Positions 5,984 through 13,601 of a stretch of DNA of 20,334 nucleotides are shown piece after piece. The position numbers and the translations under genes are program-made. The notes under the pieces were generated by a model. The model was not told the DNA's origin. It saw only the letters and a program-made list of their open reading frames with translations, and searched no databases. This DNA is from CAZKHG01 sp964552655 (GTDB lineage: Bacteria > Bacteroidota > Bacteroidia > Bacteroidales > Tenuifilaceae), in assembly GCA_964552655.1 (NCBI GenBank), contig CAZKHG010000056.1, forward strand, positions 1 through 20,334, in the 5' to 3' direction. Numbering within the stretch: position 1 is the first letter of the stretch; every line of letters begins with the position of its first letter.

Positions 5984-8485
5984 TTAAATTATTAAACTTC
6001 CTATCTGATAAACCAGAAACGCCACTACCCAGGCAAGAAAGGTAGTGGAAAATATTGTAAATACAGCCCATCTCCAGCTGCCTGATTCTTTTTTAATTGC
6101 TGCTATTACAGCAACACATGGGAAATAAATCAGTATGAATAGCAGGAAGGTAAAAGCATTCAGGGAGTTAAACACCTTGGTTCCTGCTTTCGGTCCTGTT
6201 TTATAGGTTTCGCTTTTTAACTTGCTTATCAATGATGATGAGTGCTCATCAGCATTCTTATCCGCCTGATAAAGTACCCCAAGGGTGCTTACAACTATCT
6301 CCTTTGCTGCAATGCCTGAAAGTAAACTAACTCCCATCTTCCAATCGAATCCTAGTGGAACAATAACGGGTTCGATAAACTTCCCAACCCTTCCTAAATA
6401 CGATTGGGATTGCCGTTCCGACTCTTTTTCGATAATTAATTGTTCATTCTGCTCTTTAAGATGTGTAGCAAGAACGGGATCGGTAGAAGGATTCTCAATC
6501 AGGGTAACATTATTTGCTATTATAGTTTCATATTGCTTTGATAGATTAACATTTCTGGGGTAATAGCCAAGTGCCCAAATGAAAATAACGGCAATCAATA
6601 TTACACCTCCCATTTTTCTAAGGTATTGAGAACCTTTATCCCACATGTGCCTGATTGTTGAGCGAAGTGTGGGTATCCGGTACGGGGGCAGTTCCATTAC
6701 AAAAGGGATATCATCAGTACGAAAATAGGTACGTTTAAAAATCAAAGCAGTTCCGATAGCAATCAGAATACCTATCATATAAATTGCAAAGAGCATAGTG
6801 CTGGCATGATTGGGGAAGAAAGCACCTATTATCAGGATATAAACCGGTAAGCGAGCGCTGCAGCTCATGAACGGTGTTATCAGCATTGTCAGAATCCTGT
6901 TACTCCGGTTCTCGATGGTTCTGGTAGCCATAATTGCAGGTACATTGCAACCAAAACCCATCACCAAAGGGATAAATGATTTCCCATGCAATCCGATTTT
7001 ATGCATCAGCTTATCCATAATAAAGGCTGCACGGGCCATATAGCCCGTATCCTCCAGAATGGAAATGAAGAAAAAGAGGATCAGGATATTTGGCAAAAAA
7101 ACAATAACACTTCCCACACCATTTAGAATGCCACCAATGAGCAGATCCTTGAGAGGTCCGCTGGTCATATATTTTTCGAGAGTATTGCTAAGTAGTTGAA
7201 CCCCATTCTCGATCCAATGCATAGGGTAATCACCCAAAGTAAATGTGGTAAAAAAAGTAAACCACATAAAGAAAATGAAAATAGGGAACCCAAAAAGTTT
7301 ATGGGTTAAAAAGGTATCAATTATTTCGGTGGTTTTGCGTTTTTTCTGGGTCCCTTCCTTAAAGGTTTCCTTAAGAGCGCCTGCAATAAACCCGTACTTT
7401 GCATCGGTCATTAAAGTTTCAGAATCCTCATTGTACTGGTTCTCCAACTTCTTAATTTCTGACTGGGTAATTTCCTTAATTTGGTTATAATTGTCCGAAT
7501 CCCTGAGTAAGGCATCTATCTGTTTATCCTTTTCAAGCAGTTTTATTCCCAGGAAACGGCTGGAATACTGTACAATGATATTGCAGTTATGTTTCACCTT
7601 TTCCTGAATCTTACCGATGGATTCTTCTATAGATTCGCCATAGTTAATATGTATGTGGCGCAAGGTTTTATCCTTATCAGTATAAACATTGATCAATGTG
7701 TCAAAAAGTTTATCAATGCCCTTGCCCCTTGAGCTGACTGTTGGAACAAATGGAATACCCAGCATTTTGCCTAATGAGGTATAATCGAACTTATCGCCAT
7801 GCCTGATCAGCTCATCAAACATGTTCAGGGCTACAACAATTTTAACATCCATATCGATGAGCTGTGTAGTAAGATAAAGGTTACGCTCAAGATTAGATGC
7901 ATCAACCACATTAACAATTACATCTGGCGTGTTTTCATGAATGTATCGCCTTACATAAATTTCCTCTGGAGTGTATGCAGTAAGAGAATAAGTTCCCGGC
8001 AAATCAGTAATGTTGAAAAGGTAGCCCTTGTAGGAAAGTTTGGCATGCTTGGAATCAACAGTAACCCCACCATAATTGCCAACGTGTTCGTGCGACCCTG
8101 AGGCATAGTTAAAAAGTGTGGTCTTTCCCGCATTCGGGTTGCCAACCAGAGCGATGTTGATGACTTTGCCCCCAACTTTTGCACCAGTTCTTAGCAGCTC
8201 CGACTCCGGATCGCCATAGTAAACTCCCTGGTAATCGGCTCCAACAATTTTCTTGGCCTCATTCGGAGTAATAACCTCTATTAGAGCAGCTTCATTCCTG
8301 CGAAGGGATACCTGATACCCCATTACAGAATACTCGATTGGATCGTTCAGGGGAGCATTTTTAATTACATCGACTTTTTTCCCCTTTACGAATCCCATTT
8401 CGGTAATCCGCTTCCTGAAAGCCCCACGCCCGCGCACTTTTGAGATAATACCGTACTCTCCGTTCTGAAGTTCTGATAGTTGCAT
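5984..8485 (-). CDS. feoB: Ferrous iron transporter, FeoA-FeoB fusion
   Basis: The 833-residue protein joins two usually separate parts. Residues 1-75 are an SH3-like FeoA domain (LQNGEYGII, RITEMGFVKGKKVDV, RRNEAALIEV). A linker to about 105 leads to the FeoB G domain with G1 GNPNAGKTT (115-123), switch region GNYGGVTVD (136-144), G3 DLPGTYS (161-167), G4 NMFD (221-224) and G5 SSRGKG (251-256). A helical region follows, then the transporter core with gate motifs GYMARAAF (481-488), GFGCNVPA (510-517) and CSARLPVY (542-549). The cysteines C513, C542 and C790 (YFPC) are those expected in the iron path. It imports Fe(II) across the inner membrane under low-oxygen conditions, with GTP hydrolysis. 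The fused form is common in Bacteroidota. The ATG at 8485 begins the FeoA domain exactly. The Cys-rich helper gene follows by 10 nt. Confidence 0.97.
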   Translation of the reverse strand: MQLSELQNGEYGIISKVRGRGAFRKRITEMGFVKGKKVDVIKNAPLNDPIEYSVMGYQVSLRRNEAALIEVITPNEAKKIVGADYQGVYYGDPESELLRTGAKVGGKVINIALVGNPNAGKTTLFNYASGSHEHVGNYGGVTVDSKHAKLSYKGYLFNITDLPGTYSLTAYTPEEIYVRRYIHENTPDVIVNVVDASNLERNLYLTTQLIDMDVKIVVALNMFDELIRHGDKFDYTSLGKMLGIPFVPTVSSRGKGIDKLFDTLINVYTDKDKTLRHIHINYGESIEESIGKIQEKVKHNCNIIVQYSSRFLGIKLLEKDKQIDALLRDSDNYNQIKEITQSEIKKLENQYNEDSETLMTDAKYGFIAGALKETFKEGTQKKRKTTEIIDTFLTHKLFGFPIFIFFMWFTFFTTFTLGDYPMHWIENGVQLLSNTLEKYMTSGPLKDLLIGGILNGVGSVIVFLPNILILFFFISILEDTGYMARAAFIMDKLMHKIGLHGKSFIPLVMGFGCNVPAIMATRTIENRSNRILTMLITPFMSCSARLPVYILIIGAFFPNHASTMLFAIYMIGILIAIGTALIFKRTYFRTDDIPFVMELPPYRIPTLRSTIRHMWDKGSQYLRKMGGVILIAVIFIWALGYYPRNVNLSKQYETIIANNVTLIENPSTDPVLATHLKEQNEQLIIEKESERQSQSYLGRVGKFIEPVIVPLGFDWKMGVSLLSGIAAKEIVVSTLGVLYQADKNADEHSSSLISKLKSETYKTGPKAGTKVFNSLNAFTFLLFILIYFPCVAVIAAIKKESGSWRWAVFTIFSTTFLAWVVAFLVYQIGSLII

Positions 8486-8511
8486 TTAAAACCTCGGGTT
8501 ATATCTATAAA

Positions 8512-8536
8512 TTGAATAATATCATATCTTATTCAA
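8512..8536. repeat. Perfect inverted repeat in the feoAB leader
   Basis: TTGAATAA (8512-8519) and TTATTCAA (8529-8536) are exact reverse complements separated by 9 nt. The element sits 27-51 bp upstream of the feoAB ATG and downstream of the likely promoter, so it would be transcribed. It does not match the classic 19-bp Fur box (GATAATGATAATCATTATC), although it is AT-rich and dyadic. It may be a repressor operator or an RNA hairpin. Confidence 0.45.
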
Positions 8537-8596
8537 ATAACCATATAAACAGAGTAATGTTTATATATCTCTATTTTTATTTAGATTATTTCTTAG

Positions 8597-8628
8597 CAAA
8601 AATACAAAGTTTATCCACAATGAATCAA
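8597..8628 (-). promoter_or_regulatory. Probable feoAB promoter (Bacteroidota type)
   Basis: On the minus strand, TATTTTTG (8604-8597) matches the -7 consensus TAnnTTTG. A TTG at 8628-8626 lies 21 nt upstream, at the long end of the accepted spacing. Transcription would start near 8590 and give a leader of about 105 nt that includes the inverted repeat at 8512-8536. Confidence 0.4.
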
Positions 8629-8704
8629 CCTGATTATCCGTTACTAATTGGGATTTCCCTCTTTATGGTTAATAATCTGAACCTTACATTATTTAAAAAA
8701 TAGA

Positions 8705-8712
8705 TAATTTTG
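8705..8712 (+). promoter_or_regulatory. -7 promoter element before the HEAT-like gene
   Basis: TAATTTTG (8705-8712) matches TAnnTTTG perfectly and ends 15 nt before the GTG at 8728. Transcription would begin around 8717-8720, leaving a leader of about 10 nt. I see no TTG at the proper distance upstream. The element supports the GTG as the true start, since the next in-frame ATG is 34 codons in. Confidence 0.4.
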
Positions 8713-8727
8713 TAAAAATCTGAACTT

Positions 8728-9471
8728 GTGGCCGAATTAGAAAATATATTCGATAAAATTAAGGAGATACTTGGGGCGATTGGTGGAAATTTTAATATCC
8801 TTGAATACAAAGTGGATGTTAAGTTGCAAATGGAATACTTTGATTTTTCCAGAAATCTTAAAAGAGATGCAGATCCGGAATTAATTGTAAATAAGGCGGG
8901 TGAATTATATGATCCACAGGTACCAACTGACACCAAAAAGGAAATTCTTGCATTGTTGGCCACTATTGAAACTCCTGGGGCTTTCCGGTTAATCGAAACT
9001 TTTGTTAAGAATTGTGCAAATGAACTTAAGGATTGGGCAATTATGGCATTACAGGAGAGCCGGATGCTTCTGGAAAGCAAGCTCTTGGAGGAAAATCAGG
9101 TTTACATATCTACAGGTTTGGGAGGTAAAAGCGGTAAGCTAAGGTATTTTATCGCACTTTTTCCTGAATTTGGTCCATTCACTGAAACCCAACAAAAGCT
9201 GATTAAAAGTGAATTTGAATTTCATTTTAAAAAATTTGATGCCGAAGTGGAAAAAATCGACTTTCAAAATGCTTACGCATCAATTGTTGGCTTGATCCCG
9301 CTTGATGTTCCGGTTAAGGATCCCATTCAAGGGGTAATAGATGAATGCAATAGCCTGGGAAGTTTTATTAAGAATGGGTTTTTAATAACCAACGTTAAAG
9401 AATTTTCCCCCTTGGAGGTTGAGAATATCCTGAACAACAACCTCCCCGAAGAGCTGGTTATAGAGGAATAA
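8728..9471 (+). CDS. Conserved protein with HEAT-like helical repeats, function unknown
   Basis: The 247-residue protein is soluble, acidic and mostly helical with no signal peptide or membrane segment. Residues about 45-115 resemble HEAT/armadillo-type helix pairs (IVNKAGELYD, TKKEILALLATIETPGAFRLIETF, NELKDWAIMALQES). A mixed alpha/beta C-terminal half follows, with STGLGGKSGKLRYFIAL at about 128-144. The middle phrases look like a conserved Bacteroidota family that I recognise only as hypothetical. HEAT-like folds usually serve as protein-binding scaffolds. The start is GTG at 8728; translation from it gives a regular helical N-terminus, and a consensus -7 element lies just upstream. It is divergent from feoAB and convergent with the PUR-family gene, with a shared terminator. 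No function should be assigned from this sequence alone. Confidence 0.75.
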   Translation: MAELENIFDKIKEILGAIGGNFNILEYKVDVKLQMEYFDFSRNLKRDADPELIVNKAGELYDPQVPTDTKKEILALLATIETPGAFRLIETFVKNCANELKDWAIMALQESRMLLESKLLEENQVYISTGLGGKSGKLRYFIALFPEFGPFTETQQKLIKSEFEFHFKKFDAEVEKIDFQNAYASIVGLIPLDVPVKDPIQGVIDECNSLGSFIKNGFLITNVKEFSPLEVENILNNNLPEELVIEE

Positions 9472-9504
9472 AAAAACCGGTAGCTAACCGGTTTAATTTT
9501 TTTT
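9471..9504. terminator. Bidirectional intrinsic terminator
   Basis: AAACCGGT (9474-9481) pairs with ACCGGTTT (9487-9494) around the loop AGCTA. Eight T residues follow at 9497-9504 on the plus strand. Six A residues precede it (9471-9476), giving a U run on the minus strand. It lies between the convergent HEAT-like and PUR-family genes and can serve both. Confidence 0.88.
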
Positions 9505-9514
9505 AAGAATCTAA

Positions 9515-9889
9515 CTATTTCTCAAGATCATCAAATTCCACATTGGTAAATTCATTGGTTTCTGTAACAACCTCTTCTTCTAAGGGTTGTGGACTTTCCA
9601 TATCATCCACCTGATGGGTTCTTATATATTCAACCACTTCGCTTAACCCTTCGGCAAACTTATCAAAATCCTCCTTGTACAGGAAAATTTTATGTTTTTC
9701 GAAGAAAAACTTACCCTCCCTGCCCATCCGTTTTTTGCTTTCGGTAATGGTTAGGTAAAAATCGTTCTGTCGGGTTGCCTTCACATCAAAAAAATAAGTT
9801 CTTTTCCCAGCCCTGACTACTTTTGAGAAAACATCCTCTTTGTCGGTTTTTTCCACTTCATCGTAGTTATTATATCCTTCCATCATCAT
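9515..9889 (-). CDS. PUR-family (DUF3276) DNA/RNA-binding protein
   Basis: This is a 124-residue protein. Residues about 19-90 carry the PUR-repeat pattern: VFSKVVRAGKRTYFFDVKAT, DFYLTITESKKR, KFFFEKHKIFLYKEDFDKFAEGLSEVVEYI. A highly acidic tail follows (EEEVV, EFDDLEK). PUR proteins bind single-stranded or duplex nucleic acids. The bacterial form consists of one repeat that dimerises and is almost universal in Bacteroidota. The Borrelia homologue (BpuR) is a known DNA/RNA-binding regulator. The start is uncertain by two codons because three ATGs are consecutive. It has its own consensus promoter at 9932-9959 and ends at the shared terminator. It probably acts as a cytosolic regulator or RNA-binding factor; targets are unknown. 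Confidence 0.88.
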   Translation of the reverse strand: MMMEGYNNYDEVEKTDKEDVFSKVVRAGKRTYFFDVKATRQNDFYLTITESKKRMGREGKFFFEKHKIFLYKEDFDKFAEGLSEVVEYIRTHQVDDMESPQPLEEEVVTETNEFTNVEFDDLEK

Positions 9890-9931
9890 TGTTATATAGA
9901 TTAATTTAGGGTTTAATGTTTATAGACCTTT

Positions 9932-9959
9932 CAAAAATAGAAAATAATTTAATAAACAA
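9932..9959 (-). promoter_or_regulatory. Consensus Bacteroidota promoter for the PUR-family gene
   Basis: Reading the minus strand, TTG (9959-9957), 17 nt, then TATTTTTG (9939-9932) fit the TTG-N17-TAnnTTTG promoter exactly. Transcription should start about 9925, giving a leader of roughly 35 nt before the ATG cluster at 9889. Confidence 0.7.
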
Positions 9960-10030
9960 TCCCTTTTTAGGACAAAATACAAAATTATCTGCATTTCTAT
10001 CAGATTTACAGAAATTTGGGATATTTAATT

Positions 10031-10059
10031 TTTGTTTATTAAAAATGGGTTTATATTTG
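10031..10059 (+). promoter_or_regulatory. Consensus Bacteroidota promoter for the nusB operon
   Basis: TTTG (10031-10034), 17 nt, then TATATTTG (10052-10059) match the -33/-7 consensus at ideal spacing. Transcription should start near 10066, leaving a leader of about 40 nt before the nusB ATG at 10106. Confidence 0.72.
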
Positions 10060-10105
10060 CAGTCCAAATAATTTTGAATTTCAGCAGGAATACGTTCTTA
10101 AACAA

Positions 10106-11083
10106 ATGATCAGCAGAAGATTATTACGAGTAAAGATACTTCAGGTTCTTTTTGCGTACTTTAAAAGCGAAAACGACTCCACAAATAACGTTGAGAAGGA
10201 GTTACTCCATAGCATCCGCAAGGCATACGACCTTTATCATTACCTTTTATTATTACCCATTGAACTGGCTGATTTTGCTGAAAACAAAATTCAGCTCGCC
10301 ATGCAAAAGCTACAGCCCACCGAGGATGATCTACATCCCAACACCAGGTTTGTTGAAAATAAGCTGATCAACCTCCTTAGAAAAAATGAGGCTTTAAATC
10401 AATATACCAACCAAAATAAGCTTAACTGGCGGATGTCCCCCGATCTGATTAAGAAGCTGTACCAGAAAATATCCGAATCGGACTATTATCAATCCTACAT
10501 GAAAACCACCACCACCACTTTTTCTGAAGACAAAATGCTGGTGATTAATATACTCTCAAAGGAGCTTGAAAATTCTGATGATTTTTACCAAACATTAGAG
10601 GAACAAAGCATTTACTGGAACGATGATATAGAATTCATGCTTAGCATGGCAGTTAAAACCCTTAAAAAGTTTGCTGAAGATCAGCCCGAATCAACCTCGC
10701 TATTCCCAATGTACAGAAGCGAAGATGATGAAGACTATGCAAAAAGACTGCTTAAAAAGGTGATAATCAGGCACGATGAGAATGTTAAGATGATTGATGG
10801 GTTTACCAAAAACTGGGAGGTTGACAGGATAGCAAGCATGGACATACTCATCATGGAAATGGCATTGACCGAAATCCAGGAATTCCCATCCATTCCTGTT
10901 AAAGTGAGTTTTAACGAATACATTGAAATTGCAAAGTATTACAGCACCGAATTGAGCAGTACATTTATAAACGGGGTTTTGGATAAAATTATAATGGATC
11001 TTCGTAAAAAAAATATTATTAACAAACAAGGACGTGGCCTGATTGGCGACGACGATGATCGTTTATTAGTTACTGATAATTAG
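10106..11083 (+). CDS. nusB: Transcription antitermination factor NusB (long Bacteroidota form)
   Basis: The 325-residue protein begins with the typical MISRRLLRVKILQVLFAYF. The NusB core is in the last third (about 212-305): RLLKKVIIRHDENVKMIDGF, NWEVDRIASMDILIMEMALTE, SIPVKVSFNEYIEIAKYYS, FINGVLDKI. Classical NusB is about 140 residues. The extra 180 or so residues of helical sequence between the first helix and the core are characteristic of the phylum, not a fusion error. NusB with NusE (ribosomal protein S10) binds boxA RNA and supports antitermination and rRNA transcription. A consensus promoter lies 47 bp upstream. The DUF1573 gene follows after 6 bp, so it is the first gene of an operon. 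Acidic and lysine-rich patches near the C-terminus (GDDDDR) are disordered. Confidence 0.95.
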   Translation: MISRRLLRVKILQVLFAYFKSENDSTNNVEKELLHSIRKAYDLYHYLLLLPIELADFAENKIQLAMQKLQPTEDDLHPNTRFVENKLINLLRKNEALNQYTNQNKLNWRMSPDLIKKLYQKISESDYYQSYMKTTTTTFSEDKMLVINILSKELENSDDFYQTLEEQSIYWNDDIEFMLSMAVKTLKKFAEDQPESTSLFPMYRSEDDEDYAKRLLKKVIIRHDENVKMIDGFTKNWEVDRIASMDILIMEMALTEIQEFPSIPVKVSFNEYIEIAKYYSTELSSTFINGVLDKIIMDLRKKNIINKQGRGLIGDDDDRLLVTDN

Positions 11084-11089
11084 TTATCT

Positions 11090-11527
11090 ATGAAGTTCTG
11101 TCTAAGAAAATATTGTATCATTATCGGATTTTCTTTTTCATTTATAGCTACAATTTCATGTACCCAGGTTACAGAAAAAAAGCAAAATTCAGAAAATTTA
11201 AGCAATGCGCCGGGAAACCTGGAATACATCGAAGATTTTTTTGATTTTGGCTCTATCCTTCAGGGCGAAGTGGTATCACATACCTTTAGGTTTCGCAATA
11301 CGGGGGAGGGAAATCTTGTAATTAAGGATATAATCCCCGATTGCGGGTGTACCAAATCGAAAATCGACAAAATGGTTTTTAAACCAAATGAAGAGGGGAA
11401 AATCGAAATTGTGTTCGATAGCAAAGGCTGGAGGGGCATGCAGTATAAATCCGTTGCTTTAAGATCAAACTCACCCATACGGGAGAAATCTGTAACCTTT
11501 AAAGCGAATGTCATAGCCAAGGAATAG
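11090..11527 (+). CDS. DUF1573-domain lipoprotein
   Basis: The 145-residue protein has a basic/hydrophobic N-terminal signal and a probable lipobox TISC (C24), so it is likely lipid-anchored in the periplasm or on the surface. Residues about 46-145 form one DUF1573 immunoglobulin-like (ASPM/SPD-2/Hydin-like) beta domain: FDFGSILQGEVVSHTFRFRNTGEGNLVI, the signature DIIPDCGCTKS (C-G-C around residues 84-86), and GKIEIVFDSKGWRG. DUF1573 is very common in Bacteroidota and often sits between nusB and yajC. The function is unproven. It starts 6 bp after the nusB stop and precedes yajC by 95 bp, which fits co-transcription with nusB. The two close cysteines of the CGC are a hallmark of the family. 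Confidence 0.88.
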   Translation: MKFCLRKYCIIIGFSFSFIATISCTQVTEKKQNSENLSNAPGNLEYIEDFFDFGSILQGEVVSHTFRFRNTGEGNLVIKDIIPDCGCTKSKIDKMVFKPNEEGKIEIVFDSKGWRGMQYKSVALRSNSPIREKSVTFKANVIAKE

Positions 11528-11622
11528 GCTCAAAATTAATACCGGGTGAAGGTTTATTTGAACAAGGATAAAGAATTGGATTGGTTTTAACAAAATAATT
11601 ATTAACTATAAAATTTATAAAA

Positions 11623-11934
11623 ATGAAAAGTTTACTTTTTGTAATGTTGCAGCAACAGGCTAGCCCATGGGCTACATTTCTACCATTGGTACTGATTATT
11701 GTTGTTTTCTATTTTTTCATGATTCGTCCTCAGATGAAACGTCAGAAAGAGCTGAGAAAGTTTCAGGAATCATTATCCAAAGGGGATAAGGTAATTATTG
11801 CCGGTGGTGTTTACGGGAAAGTTACCGAAATTAAAGATGAGTATGCTGTGGTTGAAATTGATGATAATACAAAAGTTAAAGTGGTTAAAAGCACTATAAT
11901 TCGCGATTCTTCCGATTTACAACAACAGAAATAG
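11623..11934 (+). CDS. yajC: Preprotein translocase accessory subunit YajC
   Basis: The 103-residue protein has one membrane helix (about 17-34: FLPLVLIIVVFYFFMIRP), followed by the family signature FFMIRPQMKRQKE and the soluble SH3-like part: LSKGDKVIIAGGVYGKVTEI, VEIDDNTKVKVVKSTI. YajC associates with SecDF and the SecYEG translocon at the inner membrane and also binds other membrane proteins. secD/secF are not in the window. The position after nusB-DUF1573 and before the YbbR-like gene is the usual Bacteroidota arrangement. A strong intrinsic terminator starts 18 bp after the stop codon. The stop codon itself lies within a perfect 14-bp palindrome, GTAAAAATTTTTAC (11934-11947). Confidence 0.96.
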   Translation: MKSLLFVMLQQQASPWATFLPLVLIIVVFYFFMIRPQMKRQKELRKFQESLSKGDKVIIAGGVYGKVTEIKDEYAVVEIDDNTKVKVVKSTIIRDSSDLQQQK

Positions 11935-11951
11935 TAAAAATTTTTACCTTT

Positions 11952-11997
11952 ACAGAGTTCATAATACCAAATTGGTATTTTGAACTCTGTTTTTTTT
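11952..11997 (+). terminator. Strong intrinsic terminator between yajC and the YbbR-like gene
   Basis: ACAGAGTTCA (11952-11961) pairs with TGAACTCTGT (11981-11990). Inside, after one T-T mismatch, AATACC pairs with GGTATT around AAATT. Eight T residues follow (11990-11997). It ends only 12 nt before the annotated GTG of the next gene, so it may attenuate that gene as well as end the yajC transcript. Confidence 0.88.
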
Positions 11998-12009
11998 AAA
12001 TGAATTGCT

Positions 12010-13005
12010 GTGGATTCATCATTGCTCAGACAGTTTGGTTACCTGATGAGAAGAAACAGGGCTCGTTTTAATCAACGCCTTGTAATCTTTGGATTCTTCT
12101 TTATTATTTCAAGTGTTATCTGGTACCTGAGTAAACTTAGCCATGAATATACAACCAGCATTTCCTACCCGGTAAAATACGTTAACCTTCCAAAAGGGAA
12201 GGTTCTAATAGGAGAACCTCCTGAAAAGTTAAGTCTAAGGGTAAAAGGATTTGGTTATACCCTACTTAACTATAAGATGAGCGCTATACTTGTACCGCTT
12301 GAAATTGACGTGACAAAATCAAAGTTTAAATCCATTAAAGGACAACCATCAAAACTATATATCCCAACATCGCTAATCGAGAGCTCGTTCACTTCGCAGC
12401 TCAGCTCAGACCTTGTTCTTGAAGATATTTACCCCGATACCCTGTTTCTTGAATTCGGGAAGATGATAGAAAAACGGGTAAAGGTAAAACCCGTTTACAA
12501 CCTCACTTACGAAAAACAGTATATGCTAAGCGGGGATATAATGGCTAACCCCGACAGCATTTTAATCAGTGGTCCCCAATCTGTTGTTGACACCATCCAT
12601 TTTATTCAAACCAGACCTATTTTCTTTGATAGATTAAACGAAACCAAGGAAATCACAATTAAACTTCAGCTGATTCAACAGGTGAACTTTCAACAACGCA
12701 GAGTAAAAATTACCATTCCTGTTGAAAAATTTACTGAATCAACATTGAAAATTCCAGTAGAAATTATCAATGTTCCCAACGGGTATAAAATAACCATAAT
12801 ACCCCTGGCCATTGATGTCAGGATGAATGTGGCCTTTAGCCACTTTTTCGAACTAAAACCACAACTTTTTAAGGTTGTTGGTGAGCTGAATTCAAAAAAT
12901 CCATCAGATAATAAAATTAAGCTGAACTTGATCTCCTCTCCTAACTTTGTGAATGTAATTGATTACGAACCAAAATATGTTGAGTATATTCTAGAATCAG
13001 AGTAA
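12010..13005 (+). CDS. YbbR-domain membrane protein (CdaR-like)
   Basis: This is a 331-residue protein. A basic N-terminal stretch (MRRNRARFNQR) precedes one membrane helix (about 24-42: LVIFGFFFIISSVIWYLSKL). The rest is a periplasmic run of YbbR-type beta repeats; clear pieces are YPVKYVNLPKG, EKLSLRVKGFGYTLL, RVKVKPVYNLTYEKQYMLSG with DSILISGPQSVVDTI, and TLKIPVEIINVPNGYKI. In Firmicutes, YbbR/CdaR regulates the c-di-AMP cyclase CdaA; in Bacteroidota the gene usually lies between yajC and coaE, as here. The GTG at 12010 is the longest start. An ATG at 12046, just before RRNRARF, is an equally good start and would give 319 residues. coaE begins directly after the stop (TAA-ATG), showing tight coupling. 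Confidence 0.85.
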   Translation: MDSSLLRQFGYLMRRNRARFNQRLVIFGFFFIISSVIWYLSKLSHEYTTSISYPVKYVNLPKGKVLIGEPPEKLSLRVKGFGYTLLNYKMSAILVPLEIDVTKSKFKSIKGQPSKLYIPTSLIESSFTSQLSSDLVLEDIYPDTLFLEFGKMIEKRVKVKPVYNLTYEKQYMLSGDIMANPDSILISGPQSVVDTIHFIQTRPIFFDRLNETKEITIKLQLIQQVNFQQRRVKITIPVEKFTESTLKIPVEIINVPNGYKITIIPLAIDVRMNVAFSHFFELKPQLFKVVGELNSKNPSDNKIKLNLISSPNFVNVIDYEPKYVEYILESE

Positions 13006-13599
13006 ATGCTAAAAGTTGGAGTAACCGGAGGAATTGGCAGTGGAAAATCATTTGTTTGCTCAGTGATTTCAGCCATGGGGTATCATGTTTACAACTCCGA
13101 TGAAGAGGCAAAAAAAATTGTTAACAATAACCCTGTTGTAGTAAATTCAATTAAAAAATTATTTGGGGAGGATATTTACGTTAAAGGTAACCTGGACAGG
13201 AAAAAAGTAGCCGAACTGGTTTTTACCAATCGAATACTACTTGAAAAACTTAACAAAATAGTTCATCCGGAAGTTAAAAGACATTTTGATAATTGGCTGA
13301 AAATAAATTCACAGCATAGGATTATTTTTCAGGAAGCTGCAATTATTTTTGAGAGTGGCGCAAACAATTACCTGGATAAAGTAATTGGAGTTATAGCACC
13401 CCTTGAAACAAGAATAAGAAGAATCAAAGAAAGAGATGGGGTTAACAAAAAATCAATTTTAAATAGAATCGGCAATCAGATTTCAGATAATGAACTTATT
13501 CAGAAGTGTGATTATCTTATTTATAATAATGATAAAGAGCTTATTGTACCACAAATACAAGCAATAACTGAAAAATTAACTCTAGAAACTGATAAATAG
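13006..13599 (+). CDS. coaE: Dephospho-CoA kinase
   Basis: The 197-residue protein has the P-loop GGIGSGKS (8-15) immediately after the first strand, then YNSDEEAKKI (substrate-side Asp), the LEKLNKIVHPEVK segment, IFQEAAIIFESG (a conserved CoaE feature) and the lid region around RIRRIKERDGVNKKSI. It catalyses the last step of coenzyme A synthesis, phosphorylating the 3'-OH of dephospho-CoA with ATP in the cytosol. The length is normal (about 195-205). The ATG follows the YbbR stop with no gap, and the TerB-DnaJ gene begins 2 bp after its stop, so the three genes are almost certainly translated from one message. No missing catalytic feature was noticed. Confidence 0.95.
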   Translation: MLKVGVTGGIGSGKSFVCSVISAMGYHVYNSDEEAKKIVNNNPVVVNSIKKLFGEDIYVKGNLDRKKVAELVFTNRILLEKLNKIVHPEVKRHFDNWLKINSQHRIIFQEAAIIFESGANNYLDKVIGVIAPLETRIRRIKERDGVNKKSILNRIGNQISDNELIQKCDYLIYNNDKELIVPQIQAITEKLTLETDK

Positions 13600-13601
13600 C
13601 T

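Noticed and set aside
8512..8703. Plus-strand frame of 63 codons between feoAB and the HEAT-like gene
   Set aside because: It covers the probable feoAB promoter and leader dyad, is Asn/Tyr/Leu-rich as expected from AT-rich DNA, and has no recognisable motif.
10069..10076. Second TAATTTTG in front of nusB
   Set aside because: The -7 motif matches, but no TTG lies at 17-21 nt; the upstream TTTG-N17-TATATTTG is far better.
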